DNA of 57,342 nucleotides, taken from assembly GCA_902984215.1 (NCBI GenBank), contig CADWAF010001267.1:1-57342 (forward strand). The letters are read 5' to 3'. The DNA comes from Willaertia magna (taxonomy: Eukaryota; Heterolobosea; Eutetramitea; Acrasida; Naegleriidae). Below, in pieces: positions 20,039 through 31,260 of the stretch (position 1 is the first letter of the stretch; each line of letters opens with the position of its first letter). The notes beneath the pieces are model-generated. The model was not told the origin of the DNA. It did no database searches and was given only the letters and a program-made list of their open reading frames with translations. Position numbers and translations under genes: made by a program.

Positions 20039-23000
20039 CTACAAAATCAAAAACGTTACCCTATCATCCCTGGCAGTATAAATGTAAACTTGTGTTCCTT
20101 TCTTATTTTCCTTTAAAAATTTCACTAAACTAGTTGACTCCATACTACAAGAACCAGATGATTTAGTGCTTACACCCTTATAAAAAAGTTCTGTTACTTT
20201 TTTAACTTCTTGTGTATCAATACTAAATAAAACCAACACAACACTATCTTCAACAACAGATTTGCAGTATTGATTACATTTCTTTAAAGCTATCTGTTTA
20301 ATCGTGTGATTATGTTTTGTTGATTTTTCTCCTAGAAAAACTACCTTACTTTCTTTTAGTAAATCTTGACTAACCGAAGGTGTGACAACAGTACTTGGAG
20401 TTGTATTACGTGTTGTTTTTCTTCTTTCTCTTCCTTCACTTAAAATATAATTAACTAAATCTTTCTTTTCAATTTCATACAATTTTGCTTTTTTCTTATT
20501 ATTCTCACTTTCATCAATTGATAATCTAATTCTAACTAAATTCCTAGATATTAAATTTGATTTTGTAACAACTATAAATTTAACCTTATGTTGTTTACAA
20601 TATTCTTTAACAGCTTCATAATCATAATTATCAGAATAAGTTAAATCAGTTTTAATCCCAGCCTCCCATAACATATTAGCAACTCTCATTCTCTCTTCTC
20701 TTATACCTCTATCTGCAGAATAAACTAAAACTAAAGGGACAGCACTTTCAAAATGTGATAATTTGTTTTCATCTTCTTCAGTAGTGGCATCATTCCCTCC
20801 TTTCGTTTTTGAAGCAGACATTGGAGATTCAAGTAAAATAGTTGACCTAACTAATTTATCTAATTTAATATTAGCACCAACAACGTGATGTGGTGTTCGT
20901 TCATATAATGTAAAATAACTAACCATTCTATCATAACGTCCACCATTGACAATAGCTGTATATTCTTTACCATTCTTTATTCCTATTTGGAACATTATAC
21001 CTGAATATCTTTGATAATCATTTACAAGACTTGTATCAAATATTACTTTAAAAACATTTGGGTCTATTTTCCAGACATCTAAATTAGATATTAATGTGGC
21101 TACATCAGACAAAGCTTCAACTTTAATTAAGATTTTTAGTAATTTTTGATGAACTTCTTGTAAATCACCTCTAATCTTAAATATTTCTTTTAACATTAAT
21201 AATTGTTTTTCTTTTAATACACCTTTATAATTAACTAATTCATTTTCAACATATTTCCAAGAATAATTATATTTAACAATCTTTTTTATACAAGAACAGA
21301 TATGTTCCCAATATTCTTTAGGTATTTGACAAAGTTCCATAATTGCATCAATAATACTTGAATGATTAATTCTTATTATCCATTCTCCACGTTTTGGTTG
21401 GAAATAAGAAAGAGCAGTAGTGGCAATCTTCAATATTTCAGTATCTTAATTAATTGTTAGGTAATTTAAAATTGATTCAAGTACTTACCAGTAATTAACT
21501 TATATCTAGATCCAACTATATCAATAGAACAAACTTGTGAAGTATAAACACCTGCTTGACCTGCTTGTTTCACTCCTGATATGAAGGAATATCGTTTTAA
21601 GAATTTAACTTCTTTTCCAACAGGCAATCTAGAAAGATAACGAGCAAGAGATACAGAACCATCTCTAGGTATGTTAGCAAGTTTACCAGTTTTAAATAGA
21701 ACTGGACAAAGTTTATCCTTTTCAACAATATCTACTACTTGATCAGAATTAGGAACAAATTGCTCAACGTCAAATTCTACAACGCCATGTAAATGAAAGA
21801 CTGATTGTAATGTTAAAATAATCTGTTCTCTATAGTATACTTTAGCGTGGTTAAATTCCTTACTTATACTTAAATCTTTATCTTTTCTGTTGAATAATAT
21901 TGATAATTTTTCTTCAGTTTCACTTGGTGGCATATATTCTGATGCTAATAATTGTTCTGCAGAAGGTCTTTTCTCTGGATCTGGTTGTAACATCCATTCT
22001 ATCATTTCCTTCTCTTTTGCATACAAAGCAGGGAAAGTGCTTGGAACTTTATGTGATTCACGCATTTCCTTAATTACACTTAATCTTTCAGAACCTGTTC
22101 CAAATTTTGGGTGAAGCATTTCAAAGAATATAATACCTAAACTAAAGATATCAACTTTAGATGAATATCTTTTAGTAGTTAGAACCTCAGGCGCAGCATA
22201 AGTTGCAGTACCAACCCCAGTTGACAACTCTCCTGATCTTGAAAGTGCAATTTCACTTGACTTTCTCAAGTGTGATGTTAAATGGTGTCTTCCTTTAACA
22301 GCCACACTCAAACCAAAATCACCAATCTTAATAGTATTATCTAAACCTACAAATAAATTAGAAGGCTTTAAATCTCTATGAATAATATCATTCTTATGAA
22401 GATAATCCAATCCCTCAACTGTTTGCCTTAAAAAACTCCAAGCTTGTTCTCTACTTATATCTTTAGCATCAATTACATCTTTTAAAGTTTCTTGACAATA
22501 TTCCATTTGAATGTATAACATACGAGATGCCATTTCTGATTTATTTTGATTTATTGATTTCAAATCTGATTTTATGTCTGAGAACTCTGGATAATCAAAT
22601 TGAGAATCTTCAGGTGTTGAAAAATCTTCATTTTCAATAGTTTCATCTTCTTCATTCTCTAATGAAACTTCTCTCCAAGCATTAAAATATCTCACAATAA
22701 AACTATGTGAAAGTCTTGACAATAAATTAACTAAAACAACATAAATACAATACAATAATATAAAAACATACCTTCTCTTAAAATTGATTTTTCTTCCTTA
22801 TCATTTTGTGAATTAAATTTAATTTTCTTAATTGCATATATTCTTTGATCTAATTTATTTCTAACTTTAAAGACACGACCAAAACCACCCTCTCCAAGTG
22901 CTTCCAACTCTTCAAAATCTGTTTTATATCTAGAATAATGAGCTAGTGATGAATCTAACTCATCTTTAGGTTCTTTCCAAAAAGAAATAAAAGGTTCACC

Positions 23001-24665
23001 TCCAGTTTCTAATGCAGATTTCATTTGTTCACTAAAAATATTTTGAAATTTAGTTTTAAATTTAGAAAAATTATCAATGTAAGGTTTCATATTACTTTTT
23101 AATACTCCAATCTTTAATAATTGTTCTGTTAATTCACTAAAAGTATCTTTTTGTGGTTGTCTATTACAAAACATTTTAATTAAATGAATTAATAATAATT
23201 GTGCCCTAGAATCACTTTCCTCTAAAGTTTCTAAAGATTCACAACTCTTACTTCCCTTTCTTTGCATCTTAACTTGATTAGCATAATAATACATAAAATT
23301 CTTTGTTGGACTTCCAGAAGGACTAAAACCAAGAGAAGAAGATAAAGAACCATTACTTGAGGTTTCATCACTTTCTTCAATAATTTTAGGAATTGCATTT
23401 TCTTTCTTTACAATCTCCTTTGGCTTTTTTGATCTTTTAGTTTCTTTGTAAAAACTCTCATCATCATCGTCATTAATTACCAATTCTTCTTCAGATTCTT
23501 CTTCTTCTGAAGTGTCGACTAAATTAGATCTTTTGAAAAATCCCTTCTTTTTTCTTGTATTTTCTTCTTCTTCACTTTCAGAGTCTTCTTCATCATTTGA
23601 TGAATGTTCTTCTTCCTCATCTTCTTCCATACTATCCTCTTCCTCCTCTTCAGATCCTTCTTCTTCCTCTTCTTCACTATGTTGTTGTTTTATATTGTCT
23701 TTTCCTTCTTCATCATCACTCCATATATGATTATGTTCAAAAGTAGGGGTAGGAGTGTATTCACTCATTATTCTTAATCTTTCTTCTACTTTTTTATTTC
23801 TTCTTTCTTTAATTTGTTGTTTCTTTAATTTACCAAGTTCAAAAACTTCTCTTTCTAATTGTTGATTTAATAAAGATTTTCTTTCTTTTTCTTCATTTGC
23901 TTTTTTAATTTCTTCTTTATAATCTTGTTCTAACCTTTCAACATATTCCTTTACATTATCTACACATGTTGTTATCAATTGATGAAGCATTGGATATCCT
24001 TTTGATTCTTCACATTGACTTTTTAATTTCTCCATTAATTCCTTTTCAAATGATTCTGTTATTCCATACATTGTTTCAATTGTAAATTGTGGAATATTTA
24101 TGGGATATCCTATTGGTAAACTATAATTATGTTACAATAAAAATCTTTACAAAAAAAATACTCACGTTATTCTTAAAAGTAATGAAGCTTCATTATTCTT
24201 TGTTTGTTGATCATTAATCATTGCTGTTGTTGCTATAGGTGAACTTTCTCCACCTTTAATTTCAATTTTACTTATTACTAAAATCTTTCTTGTACAATCT
24301 ATTTTGTCTGGATCATCTACATGAAATTCTTCTAGTAAAGGTTTTTTTATAGGTGTGTTTGTATCAGCCTTAATATTAGATTTAGCTTCTAAAGCTTCTT
24401 TATATGATAATTGTACTTTAGGTTGACTTATTGTATTATCATTGATATAATAAAAAGAAATATCATCTGGATATACCATACTTTCCGAAAATAATTCATT
24501 TCTTAACTCTTCATGTAAATTTCTAGAAGTATTTATTATTGTATTTAATCCTTTATCTTCTGTTTGATTTCCGATTTTTTGATGAAGTGATTGACCTTCC
24601 TTCGCGCTAGAAGTTGCAACACTCTTCTTTCTATTCTTGTTCTTACTGTTGGCATTTTTTAACAT
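20039..24665 (-). CDS. GCN2: GCN2-type eIF2-alpha kinase (RWD, kinase, HisRS-like)
   Basis: Four exons: complement(join(20039..21444, 21489..22730, 22772..24120, 24166..24665)), 1,498 residues, introns 44, 41 and 45 bp. The junctions rebuild [15 protein letters not shown] (RWD) and [20 protein letters not shown] (kinase), which supports them. An RWD domain (~50-230) normally binds GCN1. Then comes a long acidic, coiled stretch and a helical segment. The kinase (~570-860) has a GEGGFG loop, YAIKKI lysine, [13 protein letters not shown] and TYAAPEVL, with the acidic insert typical of eIF2-alpha kinases between the lobes. A HisRS-like domain (~870-1498) has [10 protein letters not shown] and [14 protein letters not shown]2 senses amino-acid shortage and phosphorylates eIF2-alpha. 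The pseudokinase of fungal and animal GCN2 is not visible. The 3' end faces the AT desert. Confidence 0.93.
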
Positions 24666-24771
24666 TTACTTTCCAGAATTAAAAGTCAATGTCGATATTA
24701 ATGACGTCATTTTGTTTTTATTTTCAATAAATTGTGTTTCTTTAATTGGGCCAAGTTATAAAATTGAACAA

Positions 24772-26977
24772 TTATTTAATATCTTTTTTTGTCATTTTCA
24801 TTAACATTCGTTTTGGTAAAAGTCTAATGCATTGATCTCTTATTACTTTCTTAAAACCAGAATTTGTTAATAATAATTTACCTTCTTTCACAGTTTTCTT
24901 CTGTGCTTGTTTAACTCTTTCCATTAATCTATTTTCATAACTTTTAAATGCCTCTTCAATTTGATTATCTGAAACTGTAGCTACAATTTGGGAATCTTCT
25001 GTGAGTTTACAATTCTTTCTAAATAATTTTCTTAATTCCAACGCTAATGTTTTTGCCCCAATGATAGCTAATGTACCACCTATTCCACTAAGAGGGGTGC
25101 AAGCATGACAACTATCCCCAACAAGGACAACTTTACTTCCCAAATGCCACGTTGGCATTCTTTTTAAATGTTACTATAGTAAAAATTGTAAGTATTTATA
25201 CTTACCTAACCTGTGCAAGATCATCATAATAAATTGTTTTGGAATCTTGAACTAGGTCAATTAAATCTTTACAAAGAAATTTACAATCTGAAAATTTTCC
25301 TTGAAGAAAGGCTTTTCTTTCTTCTGCAGGTATATAAATTTGAGCTTTTCTTTTCTTTCCAATTTTAGAAGACTTAATAGAAGACTTTGATGATTTACTT
25401 TCTTCTTCCTCTTCATCTTCTTCTGTCTCTTCCTGTTCTTGTTTAAATATACAAGTGACATAAACCTTATTACCAAACCTTTGACAATAGAAATAACGTC
25501 CTTGATCCAACATTACATTAATTGTTTGTTGATCATCTAAGACCTTCATTATTCTATTTATAATCTTACTTGTCTTACTCTTTCCCTGTGTTGAAATAAA
25601 ACTCTTTGCAGCACTAGAAGCTGAAGAAATATTTGATAATCCATCTCCTGTTGTCAAGTCAACAATAAAACACATAAATCCAATATCCAAATAATACTTA
25701 AAAGATAAATCATCATTTAATTCTTCCTCATTCTTATCTTGTTGAATATTACTATTTTTTAACATAGCCTCTTTTGTAAATAAAGTATCTCTACATAAAC
25801 TATTAATACCATCAGCACCTACAATCATATCAAAATCTCTGTATTCAATCTCAGTTGTTGCTGTTGTATTTAAATTTGTATTAGATCCACCATAAGAATA
25901 AGTTTTAGATATTTGTGCTTTTCTTGGTGTCACTCTTGGACTAGAATTATTACAATTATCAATAGTTTGAATTTCAGAACCTTCTTCTATATCATTTTCA
26001 GTAGCTAATTCTTCTTCACTTTCACTTCTTTCTTCTTCTCTGTCATCAAAAGTATTAACACGTTGTTGTTCTTCTTTTTCTTGTTTTTCCATCCATTGAA
26101 TAACAGTACCAATTCTATTACGTAAATGTAATATCTCTGCATTTTGTACTTCTTTAATTCCTTTTGTAACAAATTCTGCCTCTTTTAATATATGTTGCAT
26201 CCATTTATCTTTATCCATCATCTTTACCCTTAATACTTTTTCATCTTTTATTTCTTTATTTTCATCTTCTTTTTCTTCAATTTTATTTTCTAAAGTTTTA
26301 TTAGCCTCAACAACTACTGCAATGTCTTCTCTTGGTGTTGAAGGGAAAGGTGTTGATTTATTGACAATTGAAATATCTTTTAAACAAGTATTAAATCTAT
26401 ATTCATGTATTAAATTAACAACTCTTGAAAATAATTTTTCATGAATTAAAGCTCTTTCAAATCTTTTTATTGAACCATGAAAATCTAAAATTTCTTTATT
26501 ATCAAAATTTCTCATCATTTTACCTTCTTTATTATAATATGATTGTTTTTTAAAAGGTATTTCAATATCTTCTAAATATTGTAATTTTGATAAATCCATT
26601 TCTTTATTTAAAATATCTACAATCTCTTGTCCCTTTTTTAATTTTATCGGAACAATTATTTTACATTTTTTTTTAAATAAAAAACTTACAGCAAGGGTGA
26701 GTATGGCTCCAACTCTCTTATAACTTGAAGCCTTTTCAACAACAGTAACTTGAATTGGAAGAGGTCTATATTCTTCAAGATCAAGTATTGTTTCTATTCT
26801 TTCAATTGGTTGTTTTTGTTTGTCTAACTTTTTATCTAACAGTAATTGTGCATCAAAATTATTAAACATTTCTTCTTCATCTAGTTCTTCGCAAAGGTAA
26901 TGTGCAAATACAAGACCACTAAATCCCCCACCAGAAACTAAAATTCTGAATGGATTTTGTTCTGTGTATTGTTTCAT
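24772..26977 (-). CDS. FAD-dependent monooxygenase (FAD_binding_3 / salicylate-hydroxylase type)
   Basis: Three exons proposed: complement(join(24772..25159, 25206..26632, 26690..26977)), 700 residues. The fold motifs are an N-terminal dinucleotide-binding ILVSGGGFSGLVFA, a mid DxxxGADG motif (DMIVGADGINSLCR) and the C-terminal GD motif KVVLVGDSCHACTPLSGIGG. This order defines class A flavoprotein hydroxylases such as salicylate hydroxylase and zeaxanthin epoxidase. I place an intron at 26633-26689 because GTAAGT...AAAAAG interrupts the motif after GAILTLA. It is 57 bp without a stop, so an unspliced reading gains 19 Lys-rich residues. The start is the ATG at 26977; the upstream frame has only TTG. 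Large acidic Ser/Glu insertions separate the motifs. Substrate unknown; cytosolic, with no signal peptide seen. Confidence 0.85.
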
Positions 26978-27106
26978 TTTTTGTTTTGGACTTTTGACGT
27001 TTTCTTTAAAAAGCAATTTTTATAAGGTTTAAACCCATCTATAATGCCTCAAAAATCAAAAAACACTACGAGGACTTTTAAGCACATTCCAAACTTGTTC
27101 TTTTAT

Positions 27107-28561
27107 TTAATGTTCACAAAGAGAGTATTCACGTTCTTCATAAACATCAACTTCCTCTTCTTCTGGTGTTTCCTTTTCATATTCTTTATTATCTTCAATA
27201 ATTTTATATTTTCTTGCTGCCATCAATTCTTTTCTGTACCACTTTGCTTGTTCTAATGTGAAATGTGGAAGGAAAGGTAAAATACTCTTATATAAGATGT
27301 GTAAAGGAATTTTCTTTGCTAAAACAAAATATTTTGATAAAAGATGATCTAAACGTTGAATTGCAACATCTTCGGTTGAAACAATTGGATTCTTTGGGTC
27401 AACTACGAAAAACACCAAAATTTTACGAATTGCAGGTTTAGTTGGATCAATTGGAAAGAAATGTCTCACACGATGTTGAAGAGTATTTGGGAATGCAATA
27501 CATCTACCTTCTTTAGTTTCAACACTGCCTAAATTTCTAAACATTAATTCAGGTGCATTTTTATAATCAATTTCTTCTTCATCTAAAGTATCTCTAAATT
27601 CTAAATAACTAGCTTTTACATTTTCTGATTCATAATAATAAATTCCAGATGCCTTAATATTTTCATAAGGCATTCCTTCTTTGTGCCATGTTCCACCAGG
27701 ATAGTATGGTTTATCTGGTGTCACAATAATGTTAGCTGCCTTAACAATTACTTGAAGGTTTGAATCAGGTTTAATTTTAATATGTTCTTGCAACAATGGA
27801 ATAAAATGTTCAAAAATTCTTCCAATTACATCATATAGATCTTTATGTCTTCTTTCATCAATATTATTAATGTAAGAATTAATCTCAACTTGATTATTGG
27901 ATTTAATTTTAAATTGTGATGGTAACCATTGACAAATTACTTTTTCATCTCCAACTTTAGTTCCAAAGGAATCAAAAACTATTCTTTTCTTTTCTTTTGA
28001 TTGAAAGAAAGGATGTGCAACTAATTCACTTACACCATCTACATAACAATATAAGGAAGGATGAATTAAATCCAATACTTGATTATTAGAATTTGGATGC
28101 CAATCTTTCTTTTCTTCTGGAACATTTTCAAATACTTTCATATTTTCTTTTAGTCTTTCTGTCAATTCTTTTGGAATAATGTCATCCTTGAAAGTACAAA
28201 CGTCAACATGGGTTGATTTCAATAACTTGGGAGTTGTAACGCATTGTGTACATGGGCATTTACATAAAGAATTCTTCTTCTTTTTAGTATCAGTTCCACA
28301 ATTACCACAACATTTATCAGCACCTTTGGTGTTAAGTTCAATTTCTTTTAAAATTTCAAATGCAACATCAATACTTGCAATTGACACTCCTTGTTGAACA
28401 CTTTCTTTAACCCATTTTCCCCATAATTTCTCCATTTTAGGTGCCCAATTTGCTTTGCTTGTTACTGCCATGATGATCTTATCTACATCTACTGGATTTA
28501 CTTGCACCTTCTTGTCTCTTAAACTATCTGTTTTTCTAACCTTTGTGGCTTGTTCATACAT
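27107..28561 (-). CDS. DUF4246 family protein, probable 2-oxoglutarate/Fe(II) oxygenase fold, with Cys-rich insert
   Basis: Single exon, 484 residues. The C-terminal two thirds matches DUF4246, a family best known from fungi: IHPSLYCYVDG, WLPSQFKI, INSYINNID, GGTWHKEGM, ASGIYYYESENV and TLQHRVRHF, then RKILVFFVVDP. H293 and E295 in WHKEG, H363 in LQHRV and the basic residue in IRKIL resemble the HxD/E...H...R layout of 2OG-Fe(II) oxygenases. That assignment is inference, since no activity is established to my knowledge. Residues 84-107 contain seven cysteines in a lysine-rich segment (CCGNCG, then CKCPCTQC), suggesting a metal-binding insert. The N-terminus has no targeting signal and the C-terminus is acidic. 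It is upstream of, and in line with, the FAD monooxygenase, with 129 bp between them. Confidence 0.83.
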   Translation of the reverse strand: MYEQATKVRKTDSLRDKKVQVNPVDVDKIIMAVTSKANWAPKMEKLWGKWVKESVQQGVSIASIDVAFEILKEIELNTKGADKCCGNCGTDTKKKKNSLCKCPCTQCVTTPKLLKSTHVDVCTFKDDIIPKELTERLKENMKVFENVPEEKKDWHPNSNNQVLDLIHPSLYCYVDGVSELVAHPFFQSKEKKRIVFDSFGTKVGDEKVICQWLPSQFKIKSNNQVEINSYINNIDERRHKDLYDVIGRIFEHFIPLLQEHIKIKPDSNLQVIVKAANIIVTPDKPYYPGGTWHKEGMPYENIKASGIYYYESENVKASYLEFRDTLDEEEIDYKNAPELMFRNLGSVETKEGRCIAFPNTLQHRVRHFFPIDPTKPAIRKILVFFVVDPKNPIVSTEDVAIQRLDHLLSKYFVLAKKIPLHILYKSILPFLPHFTLEQAKWYRKELMAARKYKIIEDNKEYEKETPEEEEVDVYEEREYSLCEH

Positions 28562-28765
28562 TTTTTTTTGATTAGCTAATCCATGTATGGGTGGCGATGA
28601 ATTAAATGCTGTGAAATTGTTCCAGTATTTAAGTGATTTAAAAATACTGCATTTTACAATAAATAGTTGTTTGTCAAAATCTCAAATAAGTTAATTTTAT
28701 GAAAACTAATTTGTGTACAAAATTTACATAAATATATTCTCAGCCGATAAAATTGGATAAATAAA

Positions 28766-30031
28766 TTAAAATAATCCAAATCTTTGTATTTTTTTAGCTC
28801 CTTTAATATTTTGTGTACCTGCTTGAACTTTAACGTTAGACTCTTCAACGTTATCTGCTATAATATCTAAATATTCTTGATTTTCATGAACTAAGCCATG
28901 AAAATCTTTCATCATTCCATGTATTTCATTAAAATCTGTTTCTAATTTTATTAAATCTTGTTTTGTCTCATTTGCTAAAGCAGTTTCAACATCAATAGTA
29001 TTTCTATCCCATTGACTTAAAACAAATTGTTGTTTCTTTTGTTGTTGTTGTAACATTACTTGTTGTTGTCCATTATTATCATCTCCATTTTCAACAGTAT
29101 ATTCAATATCTTTTGCTGTATTCTTCTTTTTAACTGTGCCTTCTTCATTTATCTTCTTTACAAATGAATGATTTAATAATTTATTTAATTTAGGTTTCTC
29201 ATCTGAATATTGACGTTGTAATTTCTCATTTACAACATTCTTTTCAGAAGATTTGAAATATTCATCTAATGATTTTTGTAATTGTTTTAATTGTTTTATA
29301 TTCTTTTGTACATCATTTATTGCTCTTTGATTTGGTTGAACTTTCTTATTATCCACTATCTTCATAGTTTGAGCAATTAATAATATAAACTCTTCAGTTG
29401 CGACAACTGCATCTTGATAATTTGTTATTCCACTATCACTATTTAATACTCCCGTTTCATCTCCTTTACTAATACCCCAAGCGGAAGAAACAGAAGTTGT
29501 TGTAGTTGTCTCCTCTTCATCATCTTCTAACCAATTATCATCATTGTTCTTATTATTACTGCCACCTAATCCATCAATTGTAATTTTCTTTTTTGTTTTT
29601 GCGTTACCCAATGGTTTTAAAGTAGATTGTTTATAAATCTTTTTACCACTCACTGAAAGTAAAGTATCTAATAAATCGGAATCCTTCCATAGTGCTCCCT
29701 TCTTAGAAATGACTGTAATCATTGGTAGTAAATAGGAATCTAATTTTTCCCAATCAGATAAAATTTCTGACCAATTTTCTGATTCACTTAGAACTAATTT
29801 CTTACCATAATAACTAGATTTTGAATCTAAAAAGGATTCTGTTTTTTGCAATATAATTCTATATGTCATGGTTGGGGCAGATGAAGAGAATAAACCTCCA
29901 CCTTTTTTTAATGCTTGAATAGCAAGAAATTCATTTTCATATCTTATTGATTTACCTGATAAAGTATTAGCTTCTACTATATACCATCCTTTATTACTTG
30001 ATACTAATTGAAGATTTGTTGAAATAACCAT
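28766..30031 (-). CDS. Protein with C-terminal Qa-type SNARE motif and no membrane anchor
   Basis: Single exon, 421 residues. Residues ~348-410 form a t-SNARE/syntaxin-type helix: regular hydrophobic heptads around a central glutamine in GLVHENQEYLDIIADNV, matching the syntaxin zero layer (LVESQGEMID). Syntaxins normally end in a membrane helix. Here the frame stops 12 residues after the motif (KKIQRFGLF) and I find no good downstream donor and exon. The N-terminal ~130 residues (beta-rich, YIVEANTLSGKS, FLAIQALKKGG) look globular but are not recognised. The centre is acidic, Thr/Asn-rich, then helical (~205-260), perhaps replacing an Habc domain. It may be a soluble SNARE regulator or a fusion SNARE anchored otherwise; this is inferred. 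Confidence 0.75.
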   Translation of the reverse strand: MVISTNLQLVSSNKGWYIVEANTLSGKSIRYENEFLAIQALKKGGGLFSSSAPTMTYRIILQKTESFLDSKSSYYGKKLVLSESENWSEILSDWEKLDSYLLPMITVISKKGALWKDSDLLDTLLSVSGKKIYKQSTLKPLGNAKTKKKITIDGLGGSNNKNNDDNWLEDDEEETTTTTSVSSAWGISKGDETGVLNSDSGITNYQDAVVATEEFILLIAQTMKIVDNKKVQPNQRAINDVQKNIKQLKQLQKSLDEYFKSSEKNVVNEKLQRQYSDEKPKLNKLLNHSFVKKINEEGTVKKKNTAKDIEYTVENGDDNNGQQQVMLQQQQKKQQFVLSQWDRNTIDVETALANETKQDLIKLETDFNEIHGMMKDFHGLVHENQEYLDIIADNVEESNVKVQAGTQNIKGAKKIQRFGLF

Positions 30032-30255
30032 TCCTACTTGTTCCGAATTTTATAATAATTTAAAGTGCCGGTAAAATGTTTTTTTAATTTTTTTTTAAAA
30101 ATGTTGAAGGCCACAAAACCGGAGAGTTTGAGACAAGTGAAGCTGGAAACGATTAAAAAAATAGGGAATTAGTTCTCATTACATGTGTCTTGCCTTTTTA
30201 TTATTGAATATATAATTATACTATAGTATGAATTGGATGATGGTTATGGGAACAT

Positions 30256-30874
30256 CTATAGAAATATAATTAATAGAGATAATATACAAGCTATTATACC
30301 AAAAATTAGCATAAATGGTGGTGAGAATTTATCTGCCACAAATATTCCTTCTACCAAACGTTTCATAACAACATTAAATCTTATGAATGAATATAAAAAT
30401 ATTAAAAATCCTAATATAACAAAACATAAACCAATAGTAACAAGTAGAACCTTAATTGTCATTGTTTCAGGTGTTAACACTTTTAAATAATAATATTTAA
30501 AAATTATGAATTTAATTTTAAATAATGACTTACATTTAGATATAGCAATTCCTATGGCAACTGTTGACAATCCCGTTCTAATCCAAGCTATTATTTATTT
30601 AATATTACATCGAAATTTAAAAAAACAACCTACCTAGTTGAGTTCTTTCCGCAGCCAATAAATCTCTTGCTTCATTCGTTTTATTTGGGTGATAAGTCCA
30701 TTTAGGCATTATATTGTAGAGAATTTCAAGTGAAGAATGACTTTCATTTCGTTTTTCCTCCATATCCGATGTGTCTTCTAGGTGTTGACTAGTATTATCA
30801 ACTAGAGCTAAACCGTCATGCTCTTGTTCTTCAATACTTAAGGAGGACGTTGTACCTTTATTTTTTGCAGACAT
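30256..30874 (-). CDS. DUF202/VTC1-like small membrane protein, three exons
   Basis: complement(join(30256..30479, 30534..30587, 30634..30874)), 172 residues; introns 54 and 46 bp with a 54-bp middle exon. Splicing yields NEARDLLAAERTQLAWIRTG, then LSTVAIGIAIS, the DUF202 signature (ARDxLAxERTxLAWxRTxL) found in VTC1 and bacterial YidH-like proteins. Three membrane helices follow from the motif (~95-112, 120-142, 152-171). The N-terminal ~70 residues are soluble and acidic. VTC1 is the membrane subunit of the vacuolar polyphosphate polymerase; whether this protein acts there is not shown. I start at MSAKNKG (30874) after an A-run. The in-frame ATG at 30946 would add 24 basic residues and cannot be excluded. 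Confidence 0.82.
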
Positions 30875-30946
30875 TTTTAATATCTTTTTGCTCTCTAAAT
30901 ACAGCGTTTTTATACGATTTTTCACAAAGAGCGCCTTAATATTCAT

Positions 30947-31260
30947 TCGTTATTACTTTTTCCTTAGCATAGTTATAAATATAATCTATTACAGGTTTTG
31001 TCAATAATGTGTTCTTCCTTAGTTAAAGGGTTATGTTTGCAAACCTTTTAAAATATTTGAGGGGTTTTGTTTCTTACTCAACTTGCATAAAACAACTAAA
31101 TGGTGGTATGTTTCCTTGTTGATCTTTAATGTTTCAAGAAATGCTGGTTTACTGAAACTTTCAGGACCAAAGCAAGCAAATAAAGACCAAAGTAAAAACA
31201 TCATTTCCTGTCACCTTTTTAAAAAAAATTAAAAAAAAATAATCATTTATTATTGAAACA
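30947..31260. promoter_or_regulatory. Divergent intergenic region, DUF202 protein / G-alpha
   Basis: 314 bases between two outward-facing genes, with A-runs just before the G-alpha start. No RNA gene or conserved ORF seen. If the DUF202 gene starts at its second ATG, its leader extends to 30875. Confidence 0.45.

Noticed and set aside
23512..23746. Ser/Leu-rich plus-strand ORFs opposite the acidic stretch of GCN2
   Set aside because: Antisense of GAA/GAT/TCT-type codons in a supported exon.
27044..27256. Hydrophobic 70-codon plus-strand ORF
   Set aside because: Largely the antisense of the DUF4246 acidic tail; Phe-rich sequence is what antisense of Glu/Lys codons gives.
20039..30874. A co-regulated gene cluster of GCN2, monooxygenase, DUF4246, SNARE and DUF202 genes
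   Set aside because: They share strand and close spacing, but this is ordinary for the window and their known roles do not form one pathway.
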